Source: Notolepis coatsorum (taxonomy: Eukaryota; Chordata; Actinopteri; Aulopiformes; Paralepididae). From it: 64,000 bases of DNA. The stretch spans positions 39,543,108 through 39,607,107 of the forward strand of contig OZ020593.1 of the NCBI GenBank assembly GCA_963971535.1, given 5' to 3'. The notes beneath the pieces are model-generated. The model searched no databases, was not told where the DNA came from, and was given only the letters and a program-made list of their open reading frames with translations. The position numbers were made by a program, and so were the translations under genes. Numbering within the stretch: position 1 is the stretch's first letter; every line of letters begins with the position of its first letter. Below, piece by piece: positions 11,472 through 22,189 of this stretch.

Positions 11472-11755
11472 CCCCCATCTTGCACATTGAACAATCGTTG
11501 AAAAAATATTATTTCTTTTTAAAATTTAAAATGTATAATTGTTTTTGCTCTGCGCAGTTTTGGCGCCCCCTCTATATCGGCAACCATTATTTTTACATAA
11601 AAAAAGATTCTAACATAAAAATCTAAAACGGTCGTTCGGTCTGAGCCTCAGCTTTAGGTGTTCACAGTCAGAACATGCTAGAGCGCTGTGCATTGATGGG
11701 TATCGCTCAAGTGTTTATAGAGCGTTGAGGAAAGAAAGGCTAACGTTAGAGAACT

Positions 11756-12015
11756 ATGAAGAGGCAAAAGCCATCCGGCCATCCAGTATAAGAAAAGAAG
11801 AAAAGAAGAAGACGAGAAACGTGCCAAGGTGAAAGGTATGCAATTTTCTACAACTTCCAAGACCTGCCACACCAAGAGCTGATGAAGCAAGCAGAGGCAC
11901 TTGTACACACCTTAAACCATGGAGGGCAATCTGATTTGGATGAGAAGGAGCTGGCTCAGGAGTTGGACAATTTGATGTGATTGATGACTTTGCAGCCAGA
12001 AAGATTGCACTGTAA
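11756..12015 (+). pseudogene. hAT transposase remnant (ZMYM1/TTF-finger type), internally deleted
   Basis: An ATG at 11756 opens MKRQKPSGHP. After a frameshift comes a basic stretch (YKKRRKEEDEKRAKVKG). This matches the typical N-terminus of fish hAT transposases related to ZMYM1, a short MKRxxPSGAxxRKKRKxEE-like leader. The last codons read FDVIDDFAARKIAL and then stop, which is the typical C-terminal end of the same family. Only about 85 codons lie between start and stop, against roughly 600-800 for a full transposase. The zinc finger, the DDE catalytic core and the dimerisation region are therefore gone. The frame between is broken at least twice. The 3' end of the same element is probably at 17946-18146. 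Confidence 0.6.
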
Positions 12016-12151
12016 ATGGAAACCAGTAGGAGCTACAGGCTAACCTTGAAGTGTGATAGGGAGTGGAATGTAAATAGTTCTTTAGACAAAGTGAATTTGT
12101 AATTTTTATTTATTTGTTTGTTTATTTAGCATATTATATTTTGATTATATA

Positions 12152-12460
12152 AGTGTTTTTTTTTAATTAATTTCTTTTTATTATTATTTACATGAAAACA
12201 AGACAACACAATAACCACAATAACAATACACAGAACTTCACAGGGAAATAACAGAAACAATAATAATACAGAAATAACAAATTATAAAGACAAAAAAAAA
12301 GAAAACAGAGTACAACCTTTTAAAATTTAAAGGGGTACTATCTAATAAATGGCCTTTCCCAGTATGCAGCACCGTTTCCCGGCCGTGTGGCCCTATATTA
12401 ATAAAACTTATATCTCTAATTCTCAAAAAGGCCCATTCTTCCAATTCACCTCACAACATT
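12152..12460 (-). mobile_element. Possible 3' end of the L1/Tx1-like LINE
   Basis: On the minus strand this stretch ends in aataataaaaag and an A-rich tail (T run at 12152-12161 on plus), as a LINE 3' end would. It lies on the far side of the CR1/L2-like LINE from the L1/Tx1-like coding piece at 17313-17936. I infer that both belong to one element split by the CR1/L2-like insertion; no homology in this part proves it. Confidence 0.3.
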
Positions 12461-15400
12461 GAATGAATGAATGAATGAAAACTTTATTTAACAGATTGCA
12501 GAATGGGTACAATACAGTACGGCTCAATACATACAATTGTTAAGGGGATGCAGACCTGAGAAAGACGTTTGTCTTGTTTCCATCAGGGTCCCCCATTTTC
12601 AATTCATATAGACATTTATGACATACACAACATACATGACATTTATGGCATAGGGACATATAGGTATTTAGTACTGATACATTTGTGACATAGGCGGTAT
12701 TCAAATATACAGTACTGTTACCCCTAGATCCTGACAGAGTATATACATATGATGGGGAGGGGACTGTACATTAGGAGGGGGTGGGTGGGTGGGAGGGAAA
12801 TATACATACGGCGGGGAGGGAATATATACATGCGGTGGGGAGGAGACTGTCTATTAGGAGGTGGTGGGGGTTTTGGGCATTTACGGTGGCCAGTTTCGAA
12901 TTGCAGCCTCCCGTAGGTGCTCTTTAAGGGCGGTTTTGAATGTGGGCAGGGATTCACATTCCTTTACAGCTTTGGGTAGGGCGTTCCACATTGTTGTGGC
13001 ATAATTGCGAAACGTGTTTAGTCCCTTGTTTGAGCCGAATCTGGGTTTAACATGATTTGTTGAGCTTCCTCTGGTGTAGTGGTTGTGGTATTCACTGACC
13101 TTTGGGAAGTATTTTGACATGTACATGGGCACCCCGGTCGTATAGTGTATCTTGTAGACCAGGCCCATTGCAAGTTGCTGTACTCTGTCGTCTACTCTAA
13201 GCCATCCTAGGTTGGCAAAGTGGGCAGGGGTGAGGTGGGTTCTGGGGTTCAGGTCAAGTAGTAGTCTGACCAGTTTGTTTTGTGATGTTTGTAATTTTGT
13301 TTTAAGCGCCTTTGAGGTGCTTTGGTACCATGAGGTGCACGCATAGTCATAGTACCCTTGAATGAGTGCTCCTGCCAGAGTCTTCAGGGTATTCTTGTTT
13401 ACCAGAGAGGAGATCCGGTACAAGAATCTAGTTCGTTGGTTGACTTTTTTTATTACATTGGATGCCATTTTGTCACAGGAAAGATTTGCCTCTAGGATGG
13501 AACCCAGGTAGGTAATTTCATCTTTCCTTGTGACAATATTGTCACCCACTGTAACTGAGAATCCGTCGGTCTTGCTGAGTTTGTTATTTGAACCGAAGAG
13601 AATGGACTCTGTTTTGCCCATGTGTAATGATAGTTTGTTATCAGCGAGCCATATGCAGATTTTGCCTAGTTCCGTGCTGAGGGTTTTTTCAACCTGCAAT
13701 TTGTTCTTGTCAGAGACCAGCAGGGCTGAGTCGTCCGCAAACAGGAACAAGTTGCAGTCACAGGCTGACGACATGTCATTTGCATAAATTAGGAAGAGTA
13801 GCGGTCCTAGTATGCTTCCTTGTGGAACACCACAGCTCACTGTGAGGGGGGGGGATAGAGTACCGTTTACCTCTACCATCTGTTCTCTCCCCTCCAGGTA
13901 GGATTGCATCCAGCTCACTGATAGGCTATCAAAACCAATTGCTTTTAGCTTGTCCATTAGAATGGAGTGATTGACAGTGTCGAAGGCCTTTTGTAGGTCC
14001 AGCATGACCATGCCGCAGTATTTGCCAGCGTCCACCTCTTGTTTGATGTGGTCGTTCAAATAGAGGAGGCATGTGTCAGTGGAGTGGGACGTTCTGAAGC
14101 CAGATTGGAATTCGTAGATTAGGTTTTTTTCCGCCAGGTACTTTTCGACCTGTTCGTAGACTATTTTCTCCATGACTTTCGAGATGGAGGTAAGAATAGA
14201 AACAGGGCGGTAGTTGCCTGGGTCTAATTTGCTGCCCTTTTTGTGTAGAGGGGTCACTCTCGCAATTTTGAAGTCCTTGGGGACGTGCCCCTGTCTTATA
14301 GAGAGGTTTATTATGTGTGTGATGACTGGGGTGATGGCGGCTGCTGCGTCTCTGAGGAATTTGGAGGGGATGTTGTCATGGCCAGTGGCCTTGTTTGGTT
14401 GGAGGGCGCTCAATTTTTTGAGTACCTCATCGGTTGTTACCATTTCAAGTTTGAAGTCGTCTTTGTGGACCCCTAGGTTTTTGTAGTATGCTACTATGTG
14501 TTCTACCCCATAATTCCCTGAGTGGGAGGGTAGTTTGTTTACCAGTGTTGTGGCTATGTTTGTGAAGAAGATGTTTAAGTAATTGGCTACATCCAGCTTG
14601 TCTGTGATGAGCGTGTTGTCCGTCTTTATGTTTATGTTTGAGAATCTGGTTTTAAGTTTTTTACTGCAGCCTAGTTGATTATTGAGTAATTTCCAAAGTT
14701 CGCAGGGTTTGTTTTTGTTTTCCTCAGTTTTGTCGTTGATGAAATTTCTTTTTGCGGTTCTGATCATGGTGTTTACGTCATTTCTTAGTCTGTTTCTTTG
14801 GATTTTTAGTTCAACCACGTGGGCTTGGAGTTCACTGTTTGAGCTTTTGGAAAGCTTTGTCTGACTTTTATGAAGTTCAGAGCATTTTTTGTCTCTGGTT
14901 TTCATAGCGGCCAGTATTTCAGTGTGCATCCATGCCTCAGCGCGATTTTTAACCCTGGTGGTTCTTATCGGTGCCATGTTGTTGAGTATTGCTATGAATT
15001 TGGTTTTGAATCCAAGCCATGTTTCTTCAACCTGTGTACCACTGAGCTCATCTGACCAGTCCAAGCTCCCCAGTTCTAGGTTAAAGGCCTCTCTAGAGTA
15101 AGTTTTGAGGTCTCTAGATGTGACTGTTTTGTGACAGCCGGCCTTCTGTTTTAGCTTTTTGCGGGTACAGAAAATCATATAATGATCACTTAACCCGCAT
15201 GCTATCACCCCTTTACTGGAGATCATGGACTTGTCAGAGGTCAAAATGAGGTCAATGGTGGTTTGTGTCGAATCGCATACCCTTGTGGGTTGTGTGATTA
15301 GCTGGCTGAAACCGTGCAGGTCAGAAAATCTACTGAAGGCCTTGAAGACGGGTGCTGATTTACGCAGCATATCCGTGTTCCAGTCCCCAATAAGAATTTT

Positions 15401-16950
15401 TTCTACCCCCTCCACCCCAGCTAAACACCCATCAAGTGTGTCATAAAAGCCACTCTGTTCTGGTGGTCTATAGATTGTGCCTACTAGTACTGGTTTCGCC
15501 CTGTCTAATAAGATTTCAATCCAAACAGTTTCAATTTCATCATGGTTAAGGTCAGTACGGTTGATGTATTTGGTATCCTTGTGTATATACACACAGACGC
15601 CACCTCCATACTGGTTCCTATCCCTCCTGACTATTGAGTAGTTTTCAATTTCAATCTCTGGATCCTGTATAGATGAGTCTAATTTTGTTTCTGTGAAACA
15701 CAATATGTTAGCCTTACCGTTTAAAAACAACTGTTTGATTTCAGCCAGTTTAGGTCTCAGGCTATTTGTATTTAGATTAAATATGTGAAGTCCATTTTTG
15801 CTTGTAATAAGATTGACGTCGTCACAGTTGAGGTAACTCTGTTCAATTGTGTCCTGTCCTGTGGTGGGGGGAGGGGGGGCGTTGTTGCTGTTTGTGCCGT
15901 GGGTGGGGAGGGGGGGAGGGGGTGATGCTTTGTCCTTTGCTGGAGTCTGTATTCATTTGTGTGAAAGCCCGCGATGTGGGGGGGGGGGCTGGTTGATTAC
16001 AGATATGTCTGATTGTACTCCATTGTGGGGGAGGGGGGGTGCCTTTTGTCCTGGCCTCGGCCCGGGTAGACTAGCTGGCATGGCGGCCTTGGCGGGGCCA
16101 GCCAAGCTAACCGTCGGGTCCTTGGTGACATTGATGTCCCGCGCCGCTCTCCCTTTAGCCACTCGCCGAGTCTGCTGGGGCTTCTGTGAGGGTATGTCGC
16201 CGCTTGCTGGTCGGCTGGTGCAACTGCTGGCTGAAGCGTCAATTGCGTGGATGCTGTTGATCTCCGGCGCCGGTGTGAGGAGCGATGCCTCGCTGTTTTG
16301 TCCCCGCGACGTGCTGGGCGCCTCGGTTGTGAACCCCGGTTCCTTCCCTCTCGCTGTGGCCTCTCGTGGGTTCTTTTGCAGAGGTGGCAGAGGAGGAATG
16401 TTGCCGTTGATCATGTCGTTAGCCGCAGTATGTGTGGGTAGCCGTTGATCTGTTGTGCTGGCTGCTGCTTCTTGGGTCAGCAGATTTGACTGTAGTCTCT
16501 GGTTCCGTGTCATTACGGGACCAGGGTTCTGATGAATGTCACCCGACATGAGCAGATATAATAAAAACATTGATCTCTTATTACACTTGCCTGCCGGGGG
16601 TAATTTCTTTCGTTCCGGATTTGCAGTAAGTACTGTGTGGATGGTCGTGGCTCCGAAGGCTGGATGTTTCCTCTCCGAGCCCGTTAACAAATAGAAGTCG
16701 CAATGGGACTGCTGTTTTACGTTTTCGCTACCCTCCACTTCTGTCTGGAGTTGCTGCTTGAGTTGTGAATTCAGGTACAAATCCATAATCCACAGGAGGG
16801 AAAGTAGAAAATGCGCAAAGTACTTTTTTGTTGTTGCTCTGTTGCGTTGGTTACGGGAGCTACGTAAAATGCGACCGTCCATGTTGAAGCCGGATATGTC
16901 CGGCTTCACCCTCACCGAGCTGAGTCATCACAAAATGTGCATATCAGTGA
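12461..16950 (-). mobile_element. Nearly complete CR1/L2-group LINE
   Basis: The element runs on the minus strand. Its 3' end carries the tail repeat (CATT)n (gaatgaatgaatgaatg on plus at 12461), a roughly 410-bp 3' UTR and one long coding region up to 16915. The 5' limit is approximate because I cannot see a TSD. The same 3' end recurs, nearly identical, at 40797-40945, and another piece of its coding region at 58670-59163, so this is a multicopy family. It lies within the L1/Tx1-like LINE remnant. Confidence 0.85.
12881..16915 (-). pseudogene. LINE ORF2: 2A-like leader, APE endonuclease, reverse transcriptase, one in-frame TGA
   Basis: Read on the minus strand, one frame covers about 1340 codons with a single interruption, a TGA at 15953-15955. 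The two halves (15956-16915 and 12881-15952) are in the same frame, and I see no other stop between them. The N-terminal 320 residues contain a hydrophobic run followed by SGDIHQNPGP (residues 124-133), a 2A-like ribosome-skipping motif, then a Pro/Ser-rich linker. The second half has an APE-type endonuclease (TETKLD, YRPP, GDWN, GLSDHY) and a reverse transcriptase. RT motifs are ATGHDNIPSKFL, NYRPVSIL, MLDLQKAFDTVNH, GVPQGSILGPLLFLIYANDM and the catalytic FADD. The C-terminal domain ends in WNALPKAV...FKTALKEHL. The TGA could come from CGA by CpG decay. Apart from it the protein looks intact, which suggests a young insertion. Confidence 0.85.
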
Positions 16951-17312
16951 TGTCAGAGATTTCCCAGCTGCATAACAATGTGGCAGATGCCACCGGGTCA
17001 CACAGTGGTTGGAGCCCAGCCTCAAAACGGCCTAAGGTCCTGAGGTAGAAAAACGCCGATTTTGAGTACCCGACTAGAAAAACAAAACAATGAACCTTCT
17101 TGAAAAACAAAAACCTACAGAGGTGTTCCATAGACTCACAGGAACTGTGTAAAAGTGTCCAAATAGTGAAGAAATAGCAAAATAGCTCCCCCCCAATAAA
17201 ATCCCCCAGTTAAAGTCAAGAGGACAACACAAAAGACAAGACAGACAAGACATTTCCTCCTCCCCCTCCCACGAGACCGCCGGACTCCCCCGAACAAGCA
17301 CCCCAACCCCGC

Positions 17313-17945
17313 TCAGCCGCACACGGCGGTCCTGACCTTCTCAGCTGCTGCGAACCACAGGTCAATCCCAGCCTGCCCCACCCCAATCACCCGCGCCGTG
17401 GATATCTCAAGATAAATCACATCCAACAGTGTTAGGGACCAGTTAATCACTGTGAGCTTCTCAGGCTCCTTCCATCTCAATGCTATTAGCTTCTTCGCTG
17501 CTGTGACGCCCGCTAGGACAACCCTTTTTTGTTGTACGGACGCGGGTAGTGTTGTTATATTGTTCAGGAGTAGCGTAACAGCTGTGAATGGGATAGTTAA
17601 GCCACACAGATCTGAAAGTTTGTCCGTTATTGACCTCCAGAAGCGGGCTACTGGTGGGCAATCCCAATACATATGCATATAAGTGCCAGTGGCCCTTTGA
17701 GAGCACAAAGTGCACCGATAGTCGGTTACCAGTCCCATAGCAAATAGCTTCCTAGGTGTAAGATAGGTCCTATGAATATAATTAAAATTAATTTGCTGGT
17801 GATTGGGGTTGTGGGAAGACAATGCCACATTTGCCCAAACATCATCCCAGTCAAACTCGGGGTCCAACTCCGGGATATCCCCACGCCAGATTGTATCCAA
17901 TGACACATTTTTATTTTTATTATATATGTGTAACATATTTTACAA
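17313..17945 (-). pseudogene. L1/Tx1-like LINE ORF2 C-terminal fragment
   Basis: An open minus-strand frame of about 207 codons has the C-terminal region typical of L1/Tx1-clade ORF2. It includes a hydrophobic/basic stretch (YIHRTYLTPRKLF) and the Cys/His motif CTLCSQ...YMHMYWDCPPVARFW. The reverse transcriptase itself is absent, so the element is 5'-truncated at about 17945. Its 3' UTR would lie at about 16950-17312, where the CR1/L2-like LINE interrupts it. A similar but separate L1/Tx1 fragment occurs at 44182-46437. Confidence 0.75.
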
Positions 17946-18146
17946 TACATAATTTTCTTTTAAAGTAAATTTGCACGTTATTTTATTGTTTGTTATTGTT
18001 ATTATTATTATTATTGATTGATAGCGAAGTTGTTTGTTTTAATTCTTTAGTGTGCACTTTACATTTCTTCTTAATTTTCTTTGAAAACAAATTTGCGCAG
18101 TGCTGAACCTCGCCTAGGGCGCCAAATGTGCTAGGTCCGCCCCTGG
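17946..18146 (+). mobile_element. hAT element 3' end
   Basis: AT-rich DNA ends with gcctagggcgccaaatgtgc and taggtccgcccctg. This is the GC-rich right terminus seen on fish hAT elements of the cagggg...cccctg type. With the transposase remnant at 11756-12015 it would make one element split by LINE insertions. The matching left terminus and the 8-bp duplication (the right copy would be ggtgtaat) are not found, so the 5' end is probably lost. Confidence 0.45.
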
Positions 18147-18225
18147 GTGTAATGAGCATTTATAATTATTTCCCCAGACTTCAACGCAGTAAGTTAAATA
18201 TGGTGAAACTAGTGAACAGTACAAA

Positions 18226-18552
18226 TTCAATCTAAAGGAGATCCCCCCTTGAATTGGCCCTTCTAAGGTTTCTCTCCTCCACATTGCCTGTGGTGCATTT
18301 CTTCCTATTGCTAGGTTTTAGTGAGTTTTTCCTTACCTTCGCGTGGGGTATGTCTGGGAGTGTTCGCATTGCATTCATTTATTTTGCATTTATTCTAAAT
18401 TTGTTGGACCTTATGGTGTTCTTTTTTTGTTTCTTGACTTATTGTGATGTTTCTTCTTGATTTGTTTAAAGAAGATGTGTCCGGCCCATGGGGACATTAA
18501 CGTGTGTTGTCGGGCCTTACAAATCAATTTGATTTGATTTGATTTGATTTGA
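18226..18552 (+). mobile_element. (TTTGA)n-tailed retroelement 3' fragment
   Basis: The stretch contains aaggtttctctcctccacat, ctattgctaggttttagtga and ggcccatggggacatt, and it ends in (TTTGA)n at 18526-18552. The same text, reversed, is present at 36568-36830, so this is a dispersed family with a pentanucleotide tail, probably a LINE or a SINE dependent on one. I do not assign a clade. Confidence 0.6.
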
Positions 18553-19777
18553 ACAGTAGAGAATGTGAAGTGATTTGTGATCCAGGTCGGACCTGCTTTG
18601 CTTTGTTTATTACTGAAATGCTCCTTGCCAATTTGGTTTGAATATGTTTGATATGTGATTTCCAATAAATATTTTCGTCAATCATGACACCAATAAAAAA
18701 AAATCAGACACTCTTTCAATATCCACCCCATCTATTTGTATTGTATTTTGGTCTTGGATAAATGTAATGACAATTTGTTGAAATCAAACCATATTTTAAG
18801 TTTAAACATTTCCTGCGTAATGTCCTTCAGTTTATTTAAATTATCCCCAGAACAGAAAATAGTTGTATCATCGGCAAACAAAACTAATTTCAGTAACTTG
18901 GACACTTTACATATGTCGTTGATATACAGTATAAATAATGTTGGCCCCAACACTGACCCCTGGGGGACACCACAAGCAATGTCCAAACACATTGAAGAGC
19001 AATCACCCAGTTTCACATATGTTGTCTCTTATTTAGATAACTTTTGATCCAGTCTAGTACTACTCCCCTGATGCCATACTTTTACAATTAGTTAATTAAT
19101 ATATCATGGTTGATTGTGTCAAATGCTTTTTTTAAATCAATAAATACTCCAATTGCATATTGTTTTTTGTCAATGCATTTGTGATTTCCTCTATTGTTTC
19201 TATTATTGCCAGTGACGTTGATCTGTTTGCTCTAAACCCATATTAGCTATCAGAGAGTAGTTGATGCTTATAGTTTTTCGAGTATTTTGGAGAATTGTGG
19301 GAGTAAAGAGACAGGTCTAGTTTGTGAAGTGGTGTTTGCTCCCAGTTTTATGGTATGACTTTAGCTATTTTCATTTAATCTGGAAATGAACCAGTTTGAA
19401 ATTATAAATTGCAGATTATATGTTAATGGTTTTTAAATCCCAGCAATGACCTTTTTCACTAATGTCATATCAATGTCATCACAATCAGTGGACTTTTTGT
19501 TCTTACATTTATTTACAATGTCCAACATTTCTTTTTCATCCACTGCTTTTAAAAACATTGAACTGGGATTTCTCTCCATTCTATTTTTTCTAAATTTGTT
19601 TACCAGCTGTCCCAGGATCAGGAATCTTTTTTGCAAGATCGGGTCCAACGCTTACAAAGAATTTATTAAAGCTGTTGGCCACATCTTCTATATTATAATT
19701 ATCTTTGATGTCATCATCAATGAAATATTTTGGATAATTATTAGCTGTGGTACTGTTTCTTATAATACTGTTTAATA
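18553..19777 (-). pseudogene. Degraded L2/CR1-like LINE reverse transcriptase, 3' part (host of the BEL insertion)
   Basis: On the minus strand, pieces of one LINE ORF2 are visible. They include a region before the RT (PSSMFLKAVDEKEMLDIVNK), the RT block GVPQGSVLGPTLFILYINDI, the catalytic FADDTTIFCSG and NKLSLHLSKTK. Frameshifts and stops separate them, for example between 19017 and 19433. The upstream part of the same ORF (KGLQNSCKKKNNLYREFIR region) lies beyond the inserted elements, at 21481-21732 and again in the second copy at 30843-31094. The element is therefore split by a BEL/Pao retrotransposon at acttc and by a gypsy element at gggtc. Confidence 0.7.
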
Positions 19778-19782
19778 ACTTC

Positions 19783-21185
19783 TGTAACTGAGGGGTACAA
19801 TTCCCTGACTGTATTGTTAGATATGATATTTAATACCACTACCTCATGTACTTTAACTTCTGGCCATCCAGTACAAGATATAAGTATGATGAACACTTTC
19901 CCACCTGATGAAACGAATCCACACAAATGTACCAAATCGAAGGTTTAATACAGCAAAAGGTGTATACAACGATCACTTAATTACATTTATGATTTGAAAT
20001 ATGAAATATGCACTTTTATGGCAAATGAGTATTCGTAGGTAAATCAACATTGAATGTCCAATCTCTGGTTACGCAGGGAGTAAGTATACAACCTGGAATA
20101 TTTAGGAAACGATAGCGATGGTACTTAAATGATTATAGCTGGATACACTAAAGGGGGGGGGGGGGGTCCCGCTGGTTGTAAGACAGTAGGAGGGGGGGGT
20201 TAGAGAAGCCGCTGGCGGTATCCCATCTGGCCGACGGTGTCTTGGGAGAATCCAAAGTCTTGGACATGGTGCCCACAGAACCTCGGGCCGCAGACGAATA
20301 CAGCTGGACCCTCTGTGGACGGTATCTGCCGGTCCACAACGGAGAGACGTGAGGCGACCTCACTGGTGTAGAGCGCCGTCTCACCTGGAGTCCTCTCCGG
20401 GGGGTAGTTCCAACACTCCGCAGTGTTGGCCTTTATCCATGGAATAATCAAAGCACCCAAAGCATAATCCAAGCCGTGGAAGGCTCGCCGTCGTCCGGGT
20501 AGAGTAATCCAATATACAGGTCCAGTCGCTCTTGGCCCGGAGCTCCTCGGATGCAAGCACCACTAGGGGTCTGCCCAGCCTGGTTAAGCGTCCAGATAAC
20601 GTCAGGAACGATGGGGGTACTGATAACTTTAGAACTCTAATCGAACGATGCACCATACATAAATAGACTATTATTAGCTTAATAGAATACGTCCAACTCG
20701 ACGGTATAGTGCCAAACTATGACTATTCAACTATTAATCTACACGATATCTCAATGCCTATTCTGGGCCAAGTAGGCCTTACTACACCACACGTGCGTCG
20801 TGGGGAGGCTTTGCGTCTGTCACTCTGTTGGAGGGTAAAGAACTGGACTAAAAGAAAATTCTACTTTACTTGCGCCATATATATATGCGCTATGAACAAA
20901 TAGTACCATTCGTATTTCGCCCGACATATTCCTGCGCGGAACCGGGGCTTGCCACGACATGTTAGGCGGCACGATTGAACTTGGACCTAGGGGTATGGCA
21001 ACCTGGCGCCAGGTTCTCGTCCAATGGTAGAATGAAACTATTATGGGCTGTTTAGTAGACTAAAGGGATATTCAGTGCATATTGTACAAGGAATATACAG
21101 GGGATATCAAACGATATACAAATACAATTAAATATATATATATAAATAAATATACATATTCGGTTTAATCTGATCCTTCACAACA
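19783..21185 (-). mobile_element. BEL/Pao solo LTR (copy A), with 5-bp TSD
   Basis: This 1403-bp segment starts tgtaactgagg and ends ccttcacaaca. It is the same as the LTR at 29122-30523 apart from a G-run length, one substitution and few if any other changes. Both sides carry acttc (19778-19782 and 21186-21190), so as it stands it is a solo LTR with an intact target duplication inside the LINE. Orientation is inferred from the gag-bearing copy. Small frames inside it are not genes. Confidence 0.85.
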
Positions 21186-21190
21186 ACTTC

Positions 21191-21393
21191 CATATTCAAT
21201 TGTTTTTATTATTATTATATATTATTAGAATACTGTTTTGGAGTCTAAATTTTGGTATTTTTTTGGTAAGAATATAGGACAGGCACATATAAGCACTATG
21301 CTTCAGTCTTTACCTTTTCAGTCACTGTAAAAATCTAATATTGATAAATGATGGTGTATATTGTATTGTGTGAGATGATGACTGAACAAATAA

Positions 21394-21466
<73 letters not shown>

Positions 21467-21732
21467 ATTGTTTTTATTATCATCTAGTATTTTCTTATAA
21501 TATTCTTTTTTATTTGACCTTATAATATAAGTTAACTTATTTGTATATGTTTTATATTTATTGTCCGCTTCTTTTGTTTTCAATCTTATAAATTCCCTAT
21601 AAAGATTATTTTTCTTTTTGCAGGAATTTTGTAATCCCTTTGTGATCCATGGACAATTGATATATTTTCTTTTACTGCTCCATTCTTTTATTGGACATTT
21701 TTTTAAATCTTTTTTTGGGATGTAATTCGGCT
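21191..21732 (-). pseudogene. LINE ORF2 upstream piece (copy A) with a nested (CTA)n-tailed insertion
   Basis: From 21481 to 21732 the minus strand encodes, with frameshifts, the linker between endonuclease and RT of an L2/CR1-like LINE (PWITKGLQNSCKKKNNLYRE, then SNKKEYYKKILDDNK). It is the continuation of the LINE at 18553-19777. A 253-bp foreign piece interrupts it at 21213-21465. The same arrangement recurs at 30529-31094. Confidence 0.65.
21213..21465 (+). mobile_element. 5'-truncated retroelement with (CTA)24 tail and 15-bp TSD (copy A)
   Basis: The insertion ends with gactgaacaaataaa and 24 CTA units. The 15-bp target duplication aattgtttttattat is present at 21198-21212 and 21466-21480, as expected for LINE-driven insertion. 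No coding sequence remains. Copy B has 32 CTA units (30733-30828). Confidence 0.8.
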
Positions 21733-21737
21733 GGGTC

Positions 21738-22158
21738 TGTCAGGATGGAGGTAGGTGAGTTCCAATTGTTGTAGGCAATCACAGAGACGGAGAAGGTATA
21801 CTCTTGAACAGGTTCGACTTTAATAGTAAAGAACACAAAGAGTAATACTAGGATACTATGCCAAGGCAAGGGAACGAGAGAATTAGGTAATGGAGCTTAG
21901 TGGTGGTCCAGAACTGGAACCGCCCGCGTTATCTCCGAACGCCTATAGTGAAGACCTGACAAATGACAAGCAGAGGAAAGGAATGTTATAATGCCACCAA
22001 ATACCAACATTCCACACACACCCCCGTGACAGCCAATCAGAAGCCAACCCCTAATTGACAGCACTAAATGACAGGGAAAACAAGTGACAGTAATCAAGTG
22101 ACAGATGACAGAGAAGGTGGGAGGTTCCCGACCGTAGTCAAGAACCAGAATCGTAACA
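21738..22158 (-). repeat. gypsy copy A 3' LTR, 421 bp
   Basis: On the minus strand it starts TGTTACGATTC and ends CATCCTGACA. It is bounded inside by the polypurine tract and outside by gggtc. Confidence 0.9.
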
Positions 22159-22170
22159 GTACCCTCCCCC
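22159..22170 (-). promoter_or_regulatory. Polypurine tract of gypsy copy A
   Basis: GGGGGAGGGTAC on the minus strand lies directly upstream of the 3' LTR, where plus-strand DNA synthesis primes. The same tract is at 31521-31532 in copy B. Confidence 0.85.
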
Positions 22171-22189
22171 GACGAACGGCACCAGACCT

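Noticed and set aside
11540..11660. gcgcagttttggcgccccct as the left end of the hAT remnant
   Set aside because: It resembles the subterminal part of the right end but lacks the terminal bases and an 8-bp duplication matching ggtgtaat.
13530..15446. Plus-strand frames of 60-90 codons over the CR1/L2-like LINE
   Set aside because: They are shadows of the long minus-strand reverse-transcriptase frame.
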